A stretch of 64,000 nucleotides of DNA. Origin: Zygnema cylindricum. Its lineage: Eukaryota > Streptophyta > Zygnematophyceae > Zygnematales > Zygnemataceae. The position numbers and the translations under genes are program-made. Numbering within the stretch: the first letter of the stretch is position 1; every line of letters starts with the position of its first letter. The stretch covers positions 80,939 through 144,938 of the forward strand of contig JBBHKE010001566.1 in assembly GCA_037447655.1 (NCBI GenBank), read 5' to 3'. Of the stretch, positions 36,268 to 49,080 are shown piece after piece. The notes beneath the pieces are model-generated. The model did no database searches, had not been told where the DNA came from, and was given only the letters and a program-made list of their open reading frames with translations.

Positions 36268-38785
36268 TTGCGCGCAACAGTTTTTTTTACATGTGGTTGT
36301 CGCAGTTTTGTTACCGTAATCCTTGGCCGGCTGTGTGGATTGTTGTTGTTTTTTTTTACGGTCGTTGTTCGCAAGCGCGACACTCTTTTAACCGGTCAAA
36401 ACAATATTTCGCAAGTCAAAAGTTGTTCAACAGATTAACTGTCAAGCATAAACTCAAAGGTACATAACTTGTATTAATTTGTACTTAAAATGTAAAATTT
36501 TATAAAAGATGACGCAACTACATGCGCACAGCAAAAATTGCCTCTGCGATTAGCAATTCCCAAAAAAAAAAAAAAAGTTTAAAGCATAAAATGTATATAA
36601 CACATTCCAATACATTTTGATGGAAAGTGCGATCATCACCGGTATTCGTCATTGTTAAGTAAAGAATATCCGGATGCGGCTAACGGTACTTTCGCATGTA
36701 CTAAAGTTGTCGTTATTTTTTGTCGCTTTCCTCTATAACTTAAGAAAAAAAAGAGAAAATTTGCAACCGTAACAAAAAAACGAAATTACCACCGTACAAG
36801 TTGCGTGACCTTTAAACTTTAAATGTATTGGAGTTTGTCGTTTAGCGCGATGCAGATTGTCGTCTAGAGCGTTTCGACCCACTTTCGCGACCTTCCAACT
36901 CATCTTCAAACTTTATATAAAATCACATCGCGAGGTTAATTTAAATAAAGTTCCATGAGGTGGGCGAATAGGCAGATGCTGTCACACGTGTCCGAATTTT
37001 TGACAAATTTTGTGCGCGGGGTAAAAATAAAAAACCACTGCACATTTCCAACCTGTGCGTGACTTTTTTTCCGTGCGTTTTTTTCCGTACAGGGGTCATG
37101 GAGGGGGTCTCGACCAACGGACGCCATTTTGCAAAAGCAAAGTCTTTGAAAGCGCCTCTCTCTCTTTCCCTCTCCCACTACCGCGTCTATCTCACAATTT
37201 GTGCAATGAAAAACGTCAATAATGGTATAAAATGAAAGACCTCTAAAAACGATTTCTTTTTACTATCTTTGGGCGTCTTTTGATGGCAAATAGAGTGAGA
37301 AAATACTAGAAAACAAAATTGTGAAACCATTGCGAAAAGTTTTAGAATTTGTGACGTCGACGCTGTCATAATTTGAGCATGACGTCAAAATGTCACAAAC
37401 CCTAAACATCTACAATGTCATTAGTAGCTAGACATCTACAACCGTCGCTATTTTGTAAACGTCATCAATTGTCGCGAGTCTTGTAGACGTCTACAACTGT
37501 CACAAATTACACACACGTCTACATCCGTCACAATCTAAAGTAATGATTTCATTTTTTATATACGAATGCTCTTAAAGTAGTACGTAAAATCTTCGCTAAA
37601 AACAAAGTTACAAGATTAAAATTCCGGTTACATGCCAAAGTACCCTAAACATTCGGGAGTCTTGTCGAATATCTAAGATCTTTTATTCTTTTTAAATTAT
37701 AGTCGTCTTAATAGTGCTCTTAAAGTACAAGAGTTTTAGGGTTTGTTAGGGTTTCTTAGGATGTATGGTTTTTTAGGGTTAGGGTTTTTTAGGGTTCGCG
37801 TAAAGTGGAAAAGTGAGATTGCGCGCAACACTTTTATTTACATGTGCTTGCCGCAATTTTGTTACTGTAAACCTTGGAGGGCCGTGCCAAATGTTGATTT
37901 TCTTATGACGGTCGACGTTCACAAGCGCGACATTTTTTAGCCGGTTGTTACAATTTTTCGCAAGTCCGGATTGGCTGTCAAATCTAAACTAAACGGTCCT
38001 ATGCTTTAATTTGTACTTTGTGTACTTTAAATGTATAATATTTGACAAGATTACGTAGGTGACCGTGCGCAACCAAAATAATCACTCTACTGATCATTTC
38101 CCTTCCCCGTTTTGCGTGGCTTCAATAACATAAAACATCAATGTATATGTTTTAGTAGCCATAACCGCGCGGTAAGAAATGCACTTGTAGTTAAATACTT
38201 AACGACCTACGTTACTGTATTGGGATGCATGACAAAGCCTTAAATCGTGGGCGATTTTTTCCTCATGACGCCAGCTACTACGTCATTATCGGAGTTTGGC
38301 CTCATTGCAGAGGTCGCAAAAGTCAAAAATTTAGATAACCGAACCGACATTTTTTTTTTTTCAAAATCTGAGTACTTGACGCTCGATCGTGTTATGTCAC
38401 GCTCCAAATTTGTTAACCGTTAACCGAAACGCGTTTAAGATAATAAAAGTTAACCGAAACTAGATGTATCGCGATTACCCGTACCCGCCCGTACCCGAAT
38501 AAGTACAAAATTAGTGGTACATCTCCCGTATACCTTCCACGATAACAAGTGTACAAAGTACAATAATGTTGGATTGTATGGACAGTACAAAATTTTCATT
38601 TTTTTTTTCGTTTTTTGCTTACCCGACCGTAACCGATTTTTTATTTTTTTTCTGTGAATCAACCGCCCGAATCCGCCCGGCCCGCCAAATTTGGCAACCG
38701 AATCTGTTCCGGATCCGACGCGGGCGGTCGGTTAACGGTCGGTCACGGTTTCGGTTGACCGTTTGCGACTTCTGCCTCATCGTGC
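36268..38785. other. Dispersed repeats, no gene
   Basis: A block starting GCGCGCAACA at about 36270 recurs at 37813 and, inverted, at 60428-60560. At 36900-37560 there is a partial inverted relative of the element at 60607-61554. At 37735-37795 there are several TTTAGGG-type words. No supportable coding region. Confidence 0.5.
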
Positions 38786-39563
38786 CTTAGTCCCCATGTG
38801 CATAAGTAAGGGTTTTTTTCTGTCGTTTTGCAGTAAAACTTAGCGCCGTACTGCCTAAGTTGCAACCGTACGAAGGAATCGTAAATTTGTAGAGTACAAT
38901 TTGCGTCATCCTTGAACTTAGGATGTACGAAAATTTGTCGTCTTGTGCTTTTCGACCCACTTCTACGACAAAAAACGTCATCTTCAAACCTTTGTTTAAA
39001 ACACATGCGCGATGTGATTTAAAATTAGGTTTTTTCGATTGACAAATCGGAACATTTTTTCGCACTTGCCTTAAATTTCGAAAAAAATCCTACGATTTCC
39101 AAGGACAAAGAAAAGTACATAGTTCGCTATGTTCTGTCCGTTTGCGTTATAATAAGACGAAAAGAAGTACACAGTTTGTTTGATTTTGTCCGTTTTCGTC
39201 CAGTACGGATTTTTTATTTGCAGGGGGTCTTCAAATTCCGATGCCATTTCACCTCGAGCTGACAGGCGACGCGAAGGGCAAATCGCATCTTCTTCAACCG
39301 TAAAACTGCCAGACTGGAATGCGGTACGTCTACAATGTCACAATAAGACATGCGACGTCACAAGCAGTTCCAAAAAATAACGTGCGACCACAGATTGTAG
39401 ACGTTGACAGCCGTCACAGGTATTGTCGACGTTCACAATCGTCACAAGCGTAAGTTGCGATTTCGTCCTTACAGACATAGGGACACTTGAAAACCGGGTC
39501 CGGCGGATCCGCGCTAAAATACAAAGTAAGTTCGCTAAGTTACAAGTACATGGGGACATACCA
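38786..39563. mobile_element. PIF/Harbinger-like MITE, about 780 bp, ends eroded
   Basis: Runs from TCCCCATGTGCATAAG to TACATGGGGACATACC. It aligns by eye along its length, inverted, with the complete element at 47088-47867. The left few terminal bases are missing. Confidence 0.78.
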
Positions 39564-39995
39564 TTATGCGCATCGTTTATCGGCACCACGGGATGCGATT
39601 CGCATCTCTACCTCACCGTACAGTACAGTACAGTGCTGTACTCTCAAGATCCCAGAGTGCCAGACTTGATGACCAATAACGCTTTTGCGTTCTGACAGTC
39701 GTGTCGTACACGAACAATCTTACCTCGGAAAGGACAAAAACTGTAGTTTGCACCTTGGTGTTTGGAGTACGATACGGGTACAGTACACCCTTGTACCGTA
39801 CAGATGGAGTAAATCACATCGACGATTTTTTCATTTTTTTGTTGACGTTCATTACAGTAGTACAGTTTAGAGCAAACTGTACGATTATTTTCTCAGAAAA
39901 AACTGTACAATATGTACAATTATCCCTCAATACGAGGGTAAAACATGCAGGGCTGGGGCCATTTGTGCCAATTTGCGGGTCAAGAAACTGTACTG

Positions 39996-40126
39996 TACAC
40001 CGCCAATCGTTATTAGCGTGTAAGTTTTTTTAGCGTATAAACTGAACGGTAAATTTACGAGAAATGTACGGTTTTTTACGGGAAATGTACGGAATTTGAC
40101 GAAAAAATACGTTGCACTTTGTAGTA
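39996..40126. mobile_element. Single end of a TA-target MITE
   Basis: TA then CACCGCCAATCGTTATTAG begins here; no right end is seen before the hAT fragment. Confidence 0.45.
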
Positions 40127-40794
40127 CTTTTTGGGCGGTTAACTGAACATAAATTTTACGGGAACAAACGAAATTGTACCGATAAACTTATTATCATGGA
40201 ACGGTAAAAAGACGGCGGACAGAAAGTACAACGGATGCAAAATAACATTATGCGCGCCGTCGGAATCGAACGGACAACTTTCAATGATAAAATACGAGCG
40301 GACGGTCAGCGTGAGCTCCGGCATCTCGGAATGGCTTTTTTGGCGGCTTTTGCCAAAAAAGTCCACGGATTGACACGTGGAAGATTTCCAATGGATCCCA
40401 AAAAAGAAAGGGACAAAGCCACGGCGTCGGATGTGAAAGGTACATAGTTTTAACTGGAGCCGTACTAAAGTCGTACATATCTAATGTCGGCTACTGTACT
40501 TTCGGCTTGTACAGATGATCTGATTGGTAGGTACCTCAGGGGTTGTGAGTAGGGCGCATCGTGGGAATAAGACGTACAAATGAGTGTACAGGCCGTACAT
40601 TTATCTGTACGGTCCGTACAGATATCGCCGATAGTTATCGTTATCAGCATTATTGCCGATAAGTAGCCGATATTATCGGCTATATATCGCAACAAAAACC
40701 GATAGCGATATATCGTACCAATATATCGATTATCGGGTCCTCGAAAAAAGGCCCATATCGGTTATCAGCAAATCCTTACTGATACGCAACACTA
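40127..40794. mobile_element. hAT-type element, right two-thirds
   Basis: From GGCGGTTAACTGAACA to GATACGCAACACTA it parallels 7950-8568 of the complete element, including GCAAAATAACATT and the CGATAT-rich end. The left end is absent. Confidence 0.8.
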
Positions 40795-41317
40795 GAAATC
40801 TGTACATAATATTTGTACGGGCGGAGGTAGTCAATGACTCGTACGAAAATTTTGAGATCATTTCGAAACGGAATGTCAAAAAGGCGCCGCAAATTTTTAA
40901 GGTCAGCAGATGTCTGAAGGAGTGTGCGAAGATATTTTGGTCGACCATCATACACCGTGGCGTAAGGCACATGGCGTGTAGGACGTGTTCGATTTTCATC
41001 GCCTGTTCGTGGTGGATTTTATTTTTACTTCTCACGTGTACCAATGGTACGCGACCAGTCTGAAGAAACTCTCCTCGCCGAGGAGATTCTCTTCAAACTG
41101 GACGATGTGCGCGATTGCTTCGCGAATCTAAAAAAGTGAAAAATCCAACAATCGATACTTACGCCTATAATATTGCAGGCATCCAGTAGACATGTTTCCT
41201 CATGTTTCGTCAGACAAAAAAAAAATGGTACGAATCTGTACGAAATCGTACGGCATCCAGTAAACAACCCCACTTTTCCTACAATGGAAGTTCACCCTAA
41301 TTGTACAAAACAGCAGA

Positions 41318-41439
41318 TACTTATCGGCAATGATTTTTGTTGGTTTAGGGGCGATATATCGAGACCTCTCACTACTAGATTATCGATATCTGTCAGTGTC
41401 GATTACATCGCGCTGAGTTTTTACCTATACACAACACTA
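41318..41439. mobile_element. hAT-type element, one inverted end
   Basis: It resembles the inverse of the left end of the 7683-8568 element and closes with TATACACAACACTA. It cannot be the partner of the end at 40794, because both have the same orientation. Confidence 0.6.
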
Positions 41440-42000
41440 CAGTACTAATTTCACATTAACACTAATGAACTCTCAATGCTAATAAAACCAATAGTATGGG
41501 CAGTGGGTCCACAAACAGTTGTTCTTTGGCCTATAGAGGCCGCGAAAACACCCATGACTATTGAAACAAAAATTTATTTAAAGATAACTCCCATTATTAT
41601 CATACTACACCAAAGTGAAGAGTAATCAGGGGATTGTAATGTTCCAACATCTGCACATACCTCCTTGAGTTTCATGCACAGTGCTCAATAGAGCTTCATC
41701 CAAAATGGAGCTCCAAACAATACATAAACAATACTTAACATAAACAGGAAGTGCAACCAACGTTTAACAATGACAAAATGCTTTGTGTCTAACCTCACAG
41801 TTTCCATTATAATAATAAGAGCATACTAGAGACTATGTCAACCACTTAGCACATCACACACATTTGACAACTCTAAAAAACAATATATATTGAAATTTTT
41901 ACTCAGTTTGTAATAATACTTGCTAATAACTCAAAAGTTCACTCAAAAACTTCAAGAAAGTTTTTCAACCTCACTATACCAACTATATTTGTCCAGTCCT
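41440..42000. other. No gene seen upstream of kinase exon C
   Basis: AT-rich and non-coding by inspection. No LRR-encoding sequence is present where the ectodomain exon should be. Confidence 0.5.
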
Positions 42001-42009
42001 ACGATATTC

Positions 42010-42250
42010 TATAAGAGAGAGGGAGAGAGAGGGAGAGAAAGGAAGAGAGAGGGAGAGAGGGAGAGAGGGAGGACGGAGGAAGGAGACAGAGGAGGGAGAG
42101 GGAGGAGGGAGACAGAGGAGGGAGAGGGAGGAGGGAGACAGAGGGAGAGAGAGGGAGAGGAATGTACCTAAATATGTATATAAATATGAATATAAATATG
42201 TATATAAATATGAATATAAATATGTATATAAATATGTATTTTCTTTTAAT
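42010..42250. repeat. (GAGAGG)n tract and a 24-bp (TATAAATATGWA) repeat
   Basis: Purine repeats at 42010-42165 are followed by tandem TATAAATATGTA/TATAAATATGAA units at about 42168-42238. Both lie directly in front of the kinase exon acceptor, as intron remnants. Confidence 0.9.
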
Positions 42251-42256
42251 CTGCAG

Positions 42257-43061
42257 GGCGGTCCTCGCCGACGGCAAAACTGCGGTAGCCATTAAGCGAC
42301 TTGACCAAGGAAGCAGTCAGGGAAATCGCGAACTTCAAGCCGAAATAAAAGCGTTGGGAAAGTTAAAACATCGCAACATTGTGAAGCTCATCGGAAGTTA
42401 CGTAAGTGATACAGAGACTTTACTCATTTACGAGTGCCTTTCCGGAGGAGACCTTGCAAGCTATATTCGTAACAATAAACCTGTTTTTGAGAAGTGGGAA
42501 GTGAGACATAAAATGTTGCTAGGAGCAGCTAGAGGCTTGAAACACCTTCACCATGATAATTATCCGGCAGTAATCCATCGCGATATCAAACCTGAAAACA
42601 TTCTTGTGAATGAGGATTTACAAGCTCATGTTGCCGATTTTGGTCTCGCGAGAGACATACATCAAGATGAGGACGGTCATGTGTCAACAGTAGTATGTGG
42701 AACAGTTGGATATATGGCTTTGGAATATTTACATTCGAGAAAATTGTCTGTCAAGTCGGACGTTTTCGCATTTGGAGTAGTGATATTGGAAGTGGTGACT
42801 GGAAAACGACCCACGGATCGAATGTTTGGTGAGGATTCATTAGCTTCTTGGGTGAGTAGGTCATTTATGGATAGAACGGCTTTCGATACGGTTGACCCAA
42901 GATTGGATTTACAAGAGGAAGAAGTTGGCGAAGTGTTTGGGACTCTAAAACTGGGTCTTATGTGTACAACGATAAAACCGGAGGAGCGACTAACAATGGC
43001 TGAAGTTGTCATTTTGTTGGAAAGAATTGGAATGTTTCGGAAGAAGCTGGTGTACTTATAA
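42257..43061 (+). CDS. Orphan kinase exon C of an LRR receptor-like kinase
   Basis: The exon starts after CTGCAG at the same position and phase as exon 2 of kinases A and B, and is open to TAA at 43059-43061. It shows AVAIKRL, VIHRDIKPENILV, VADFGLAR, GTVGYMALEY and DVFAFGVVILEVVTGK, with no lesions. The Gly-rich loop, membrane helix and LRR ectodomain of exon 1 are absent upstream. Either exon 1 was lost or separated by transposons, or only a partial gene was copied. An open frame runs 5' through the AT repeat to an ATG at 42162, which is unlikely to be a real start. Without the Gly loop it should not be an active kinase on its own. Confidence 0.85.
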
Positions 43062-44880
43062 GGATACTCCAATTAGGAAGTTTCCTCTGAATAAAATTGT
43101 TCACAAAAAAAATGATTGTTTGTCCGTTTGCTTAGGCTTTAGGATATTTTAGAGTTTTTTCATCCATGAGATAAATGTAGTCATGGCAGTTTCCATCATT
43201 AGTCATTAAGGTTTTACGTTGTTGGAAGAAGTTTAGTATCACTGCAGCTCAATTGAAGGGCGCTTTTGAACCGATATTTTTTCATTGTTAGAGTCCTCGC
43301 CCTGGGCCCAAAAAATTTGACTGGAAAGCTTAACCAAAATTCTATAGCGTTTTGCTCAGTAGGTAGGTTAGCACAACAAGCTAACTCTGCCTATCATCAT
43401 AATTTGAAACCTCAGATAGTGCAATAATGAACCAAACAAGGACCGGCATTTAGGTTCAAGATTTGTGACCTCACTTTGTCTATTGTGACTCATTTGTCCA
43501 AAATATTGGTCTTTTGCTGTTAAAGAGATCATCCCTTTAGATCATATTTGCTTCCTCAAGTTCTTATCAGCCGCGAATGATACTGCTTTAATAAATATTA
43601 CGCTGACGAGGATGTAACTTTATTTTATGAGATTTCTTGTTTTCAGCCTACTTTTTTCTAGTTTCTGTGTTTGTCCTCCTGCATGAACACCGATCCTAAT
43701 CCAAAACCAGAAGCACCACAGACACATTCGTTCGATATTTTTGGACTGATGTGAGTTGTGTTGGAGTGTGAATTAAAATTTTGGACATGTAAATTGCTAA
43801 ACGAGTTCTCTTTTGTGGAAGCACATTTTGGTCGGGATTTTTAATCTTCTCCGTTATATGTTTTGTCAAATGGCCATGATTTCTGTAACTTTGGACAGCA
43901 AATTTTGCTTCTTACTCTCTCCCATTGAAAAGGCTTACAGTATTGCATTCTTTGGTACTATCAATCCAGTATTGATTGGAATGCACTCCTTTTGCCACGC
44001 CTTTGTAAATCTGGCAAAGAAAATAAAAAAATGTTCTTAAATCTAACCGTTGTGTGTTACTTTTTTTCACCACAATTATGGAATTTGATATGGAAGGGAC
44101 AGACCTCCGATATCGATGCTTTGCCCTAAGTTCTTAATAGTGTATATAATTATATATTGATTGTATTCTATGTACATGTGCAAGAACTGTATGTGTACAA
44201 ATAACAACATGTAACCAAATAAATGTACAAATTTTAGAGTGTATTCAATATATGTACAAATTATTACAAAATGGACCAAACTTTGTATGGATCGAATGTT
44301 GCACATGCAACTTCTATAATTCACACCTTAGAAAAAAAAGACAAAGTGAGAACAAAGTTCACACTTTGTTTCGAATGGTACGGTCGTACACAAGTTCCTT
44401 TCGCTCTACTTGTACTTCATGTACTACGGTTGGCAAGTAAAACGTATAGCATAATTCATCGTACAAAACTCTACTAAATTATCAGCTTTAAAACAGCTTT
44501 CTACAGATCTTAAGATTTTGTACCTTCAAGGAAACAGTTAAGTCCCGCAGAGCTCTATCTTCTTTAAGACTATAAAAAATTCTCACTAAAACGAGTTTTT
44601 CAAAAAGTAAGTACTTTTGCTGGAAAGAAAAAAAATAGAAGCTTCATCTTAATTGCCATGGAAAACCATTGGGTTGAAAAAAAATTAATACTAATAAGAA
44701 TCAACAGAAAATGGGCTAAGTTTAAAAGATTAAACAAACAAGACAATGCTAACTAAACAAGTATGTACCTCATTAACTATTGAAGATGACTACCCACAAA
44801 GAGAAAAAAACATACATTTGATGACTATTGACAAGCCTTACAAGCTAAGGCCCACGACCACGAAGGTTGTAGATGTGGAG
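43062..44880. other. No gene seen downstream of kinase exon C
   Basis: AT-rich; a possible polyadenylation signal (AATAAAAT) lies near 43090. The short ORFs have no recognisable domain. Confidence 0.4.
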
Positions 44881-44929
44881 TAGATCTTTTGGTGGAAAAT
44901 TTAGAAGGTCCCACTTATCATCTACCACT

Positions 44930-45245
44930 CTACTTCATTCGAGGAGGGTCGCGGCTTGATCTTATTGAAGGGCAACTTATAGATGTTGACGGGAGAAAAG
45001 TCTTTGTCGAGGATTATCGGACCTCTAGATCCATAAGATTTTCACACAAAATCGCGAAGGAAAATGTTAAAATAATTACCCGAATGTCTTCGTTCGAGGA
45101 GGGTCGCGACTTGATCTTATTGAATGATGTTGACGGGAGAAAGAAGTTAAAAGTCTTTGTCGAGGATTCTCGGACCTCTAGATCCATGAGATTTTCACAC
45201 TAAACCGCGAAGGAAAATGTTAAAATAATTACCCGAATGTCAAAA
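44930..45245 (+). repeat. Tandem duplication of a 150-bp unit
   Basis: TTCATTCGAGGAGGGTCGCG (from about 44935) recurs as TTCGTTCGAGGAGGGTCGCG (from about 45089), and both copies end in AATAATTACCCGAATGTC. The plus-strand frame through both copies reads GRKVFVEDYRTSRSIRFSH and a near repeat. Family unknown; possibly transposon debris. Confidence 0.7.
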
Positions 45246-46100
45246 ATATCCAATGCAAATGGAACAAATTGATTTGACGGGGTCTCGATGAGTGTAGTCT
45301 CCTTCCTTGTATGTGGCTACGTTTAGAGCCTCTCCGTCAATACGCAACGGTGTACGAGAGGAAACATGTGTCCTAGTCGAATTTGTGTGGACCACATCAC
45401 CAAAGGTCCTCCCGTCGCCATAAGGATTTTGGGGTCAAGGAAGGAGTAGATGAGAAACCTCTTGGTTGCAAACCTAAGACCCGCTGCCCTACAGCAATGG
45501 GTGAGTCAGACCCAAACATAGAAACATTAACAATCACAAATTATCATCCAAGGTCTAATATAGATGTTCAACAACATCCGTGTTTGATGCGTAGAATATA
45601 AATTACAGACATACTACATGTATTATTGTATTGAGTGCTCACAAAGTTCCTTACACGTACCTCCGCATCATGGAATAATCAGACATTTCTTTTGACACCA
45701 ATAAGATTCCTATCGAGATTTGAATAAGAATAATCCTTCTGGTGCAACAAGTTTCAAGAAAAAATGACTAAAAAGAAATTATTCTGGCCACGAATGCACT
45801 AGAAAACATTTTGAGGTCTTAAATGAGACAATTGTATACATGATATGTCGTATGGTACCTATCCTATGGTGTCCTTATATTTAGGCTAGTTTTTGGTCTT
45901 TGGATTCGTAAGATCCAACACTCATAACTAACTACGATTTTAACCACCCTTTGACCCTCTAATGAAATCCACCTTCCAAAAACTTGGTCGCCATTTTAAT
46001 GCCCCATTCAATTCTCTTTGCTGATGTGCATCTCCACCCTAAATTTTGACCGAAGATGTTTACTGCCCATTCAATATGGGTTTGTGCATAAGGTGCCACA
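45246..46100. other. Unassigned sequence, possibly transposon debris
   Basis: No complete ORF or terminal repeat recognised. Confidence 0.35.
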
Positions 46101-46263
46101 ACAAGTACACGACTCGCTATGTTTTGTCGGTTTCCGTTGCGACGGGGAAAAGTACACAATTTTTTTTGTTTTATCCGTTTTCGTCCGGTACAGATTGTTT
46201 TTTGGAGGGATCTCAAGATTCCAATGCCATTTCACGTCGGACAAAAGACGCAAAGGCAAAGAG

Positions 46264-46696
46264 TAGTGTTGTGTATCGGCAGGGTTTTGCCGATAATCGA
46301 TATGTACCTTTTTTTGGCTGCCGATAATCGATATATTGGCACGATATATCGAAACTGGTGTCATCGCCGATAAAAGACCGATAACACCAGTAGCGATAAC
46401 TATCGGCGATTATTGTACGGTTCTTACCGTACGAATATACGGTTTATTCCGTCTTACTGATCACCCGTTATTCCGTTACCCGGGTTACGTAACAGTTTTT
46501 TACACATGACATGCCACACTATAAACAGTAAAAAATATAATACAGTTTATTATAAAGTACTATATTTTTTCCACTTATCGCCGATAAGGAGTTTGTTGGT
46601 CTCGGAGCGATATATCGGGACCCCTGACCGTTCGATAATCGATAACTATCGGTATCGGTGTTATCGCGATAGATTTCTTGCCGATACACAACACTA
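46264..46696. mobile_element. hAT-type element, nested
   Basis: Begins TAGTGTTGTGTATCGGC and ends GCCGATACACAACACTA. Its left 8-mer duplication GCAAAGAG is found again only after the MITE that abuts its right end, so the MITE entered at or next to its terminus. Confidence 0.85.
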
Positions 46697-47980
46697 CACC
46701 GCGAATCGTAATTAGAGTAAATTACTCTAATTCGGTCGCTCGAAATTTCGACTCTATCACATGAAATAGAGTAAATGATTCTAATTTTTTCATTATTCTA
46801 TTTAAGGAAAAGTTTAATTTGCGTTTTTAATTCTAATATAGGTTCGTTTTCAATAGTGTGGATTACGGACGACCTCCGACCGTGCAAAACTGTACTTTAT
46901 TAAGTAAAAAAGTACAAATAATGATTTAATACAGGCCGTTATCATGTATCTGCGTTTTAACAAACCACGTAGTGCAAACGTCATAGTGACGATAAACTGT
47001 ACGTTTTGCCAAATTCTGTACAAATACCTTATTTACAGTAGAGGATATTAGCGTGCCAAATTAGAGTACTTAAATAAATTAGAGTAAGGGTGTGTCTCCA
47101 TGTACTTGTAACTTAGCGAAATTACTTTGTATTTTAGCGCGGATCCGCCGGACCCGGTTTTCAAGTGTCCCTATGTCTGTAATGACGATATCGTAACTTA
47201 CGCTTGTGACGATTGTATACGTCGACAATACCTGTGATGGATGTCAACGTCGACAATCTGAGGTCGCACGATATTTTTTGTACCTGCGTGTGACGTCGCA
47301 TGTCTTACCGTGACATTGTAGACGTACCGCCTTCCAGCCTGTGCAATTTCACGGTTGAAGATGAGGCGCTTTGCCTTCGCGTCTCCTGTCCGGTCGACGT
47401 GAAATGGCATCGTAATTTGAAGACCCCTGCAAAAAAAAAAAACCGTAGTAGACGAAAACGGACAAATCCAAACAAATTGTGTACTTGTCTTTGTCGTATT
47501 AAAACGCAAACGGACAAAACATAGCGAACTATGTACTTTTCTTTGTCCTTGAAAATCGTAGGATTTTTGTCGAAATTTACGGCACGCGCGAAAATATGTT
47601 CCTATTTGTCAATCGAAAAAACCTAATTTTAAATCACATCGCGCATGTGTTTTAAAGATAAGGTTGAAGATGACGTTTTTTGTCGTCGAAGTGGGTCGAA
47701 AAGCACAAGACGACAACTTTTCGTACATCCTAAGTTCAGGGATGACGCAAATTGTACTCCACAAATTTGCGATTCCTTCGTACGGTTGCAACTTAGGCAG
47801 TACGGCGCTAAGTTTTACAGCAAAACGACAGGAAAAAACCCTTACTTATGCACATGGGGACACACCCTAAACTTCATAGTTGAAACAGCTCTATCACATA
47901 AATTAGCGTTAATTACTCTAATTCTTTTTTTAGTTTTTCTACTCTAATTTTTTCATTACTCTAATTACGATTCGCGGTGA
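46695..47980. mobile_element. TA-target MITE interrupted by a second element
   Basis: Starts TA then CACCGCGAATCGTAATTAG and ends CGATTCGCGGTG. Apart from the insert at 47088-47867 it matches 35763-36266. The right TA is changed to AA. Confidence 0.87.
47088..47867. mobile_element. PIF/Harbinger-like MITE, 780 bp, TAA target duplication
   Basis: Starts GGGTGTGTCTCCATGT and ends with the inverse ATGGGGACACACCC; flanked by TAA at 47085-47087 and 47868-47870. Comparison with the empty site in 35763-36266 proves the borders. A 3-bp TWA duplication with GG-starting ends is typical of PIF/Harbinger. There is no transposase in it. Confidence 0.92.
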
Positions 47981-48266
47981 ACTGTAGCAAAGAGAATCTT
48001 CTAAACGAGCACAGGCTGGAAGGCGTTACGGCTACAATGTCACGCAAAGACATGCGACGTCACAATAAGTTACAAAAATAACGTGCGACATCACAGATTG
48101 TAGAGCGTTGACAGCCGTCACGGGCAGTGTCGACGTATACAATCGTCACACCCTTAAGTAACAATTTCGTTGCTACACCATAGGGACACCTGAAATCCGG
48201 GTCCGCCGGATCTGCGCTAAAAAACAAAGTAAGTTCGCTAAGTTACAATTACATGGAGACGCACCC

Positions 48267-49080
48267 TTAGAAACGTCCCACCCCAATATGGGGACGTTGC
48301 CGTACATTTGGAGTCCGTAAAATTCTCATCCGGACCGTTAAAAAGTGCACTATCATTGCATCTTGAAGAAATCGAGTGCCAGCGGGCCAGATAAACCAAA
48401 AAGAAAGATGTTATGAAAAGTCGGTAGCCTAAAATGCTGACGGTAGACGTTGATCATTGTACGAACTGTACGAAAAGTACTTATGTACAGTCTCTCTTGA
48501 CTTTTCACTGTTGGACAATATCCTTTTGTTTTGTCGTTTATAAGCTGTACGCTTTTAAGGATCGGCTAATCTGAACTGTCGATTCGATTTTTCATCCATC
48601 GATCTTGAAGCTTTCTATCTCCCGTTTCTCCATTCCTGGCTTGTCCTTCTTCCCCCCTCTCTCCCTCTCCCCCCTCTCTGTGCCACTCTCTCTCCTTCTC
48701 TCTCTCTTCCCCCTCTTCTTCTCCTATTTCTCCCTCCTTCCCTCTCTCCCCAATATTCTTTTTTCTTACCTTATTTTTTTTTAATTAAGGAAGATCCAAA
48801 TACGTTTTTTTTTTTGTTCTTTAAATTTGAAACTGTAAAATCTAAAATGAAAACAAAAAAAAAACAAAAAACTGCCGATTTTGAAATTCTCCAAAAGCTA
48901 AAACTTCAAAAAGTTATTTATTTCCATTTATTAATTTGAATATTTATTATTATTGTTAGTATTTTTAAATGTACCAAAAAGCAATAAGCCACCTGATTTT
49001 TTTTAATTTTTTTGTCAAAACATCCATAATTTGTTTGTCTGCTCCTGCTGCTCCATATTCTCTCCCACAACACGTGTCAG
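48267..49080. other. Upstream region of LRR kinase B; CT-rich patches
   Basis: A CT-rich stretch at 48640-48760 is followed by AT-rich sequence. No gene seen. Confidence 0.4.

Larger units (their letters stand above)
46101..48266. mobile_element. Outer PIF/Harbinger-like element, split by a nested insertion stack
   Basis: Sequence parallel to 39115-39560 runs from about 46105 to 46263, breaks, and resumes at 47987, ending GAGACGCACCC at 48266 followed by TTA. The 5' end is truncated. The break is flanked by GCAAAGAG on both sides (46256-46263 and 47987-47994), the target duplication of the hAT element inside. Confidence 0.75.

Noticed and set aside
37735-37800. Telomere end
   Set aside because: TTTAGGG words are irregular and few, and ordinary sequence continues on both sides.
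42162-42256. N-terminal extension of kinase exon C starting at 42162
   Set aside because: Encoded entirely by the AT-rich tandem repeat and lying before a good splice acceptor; not a plausible start.
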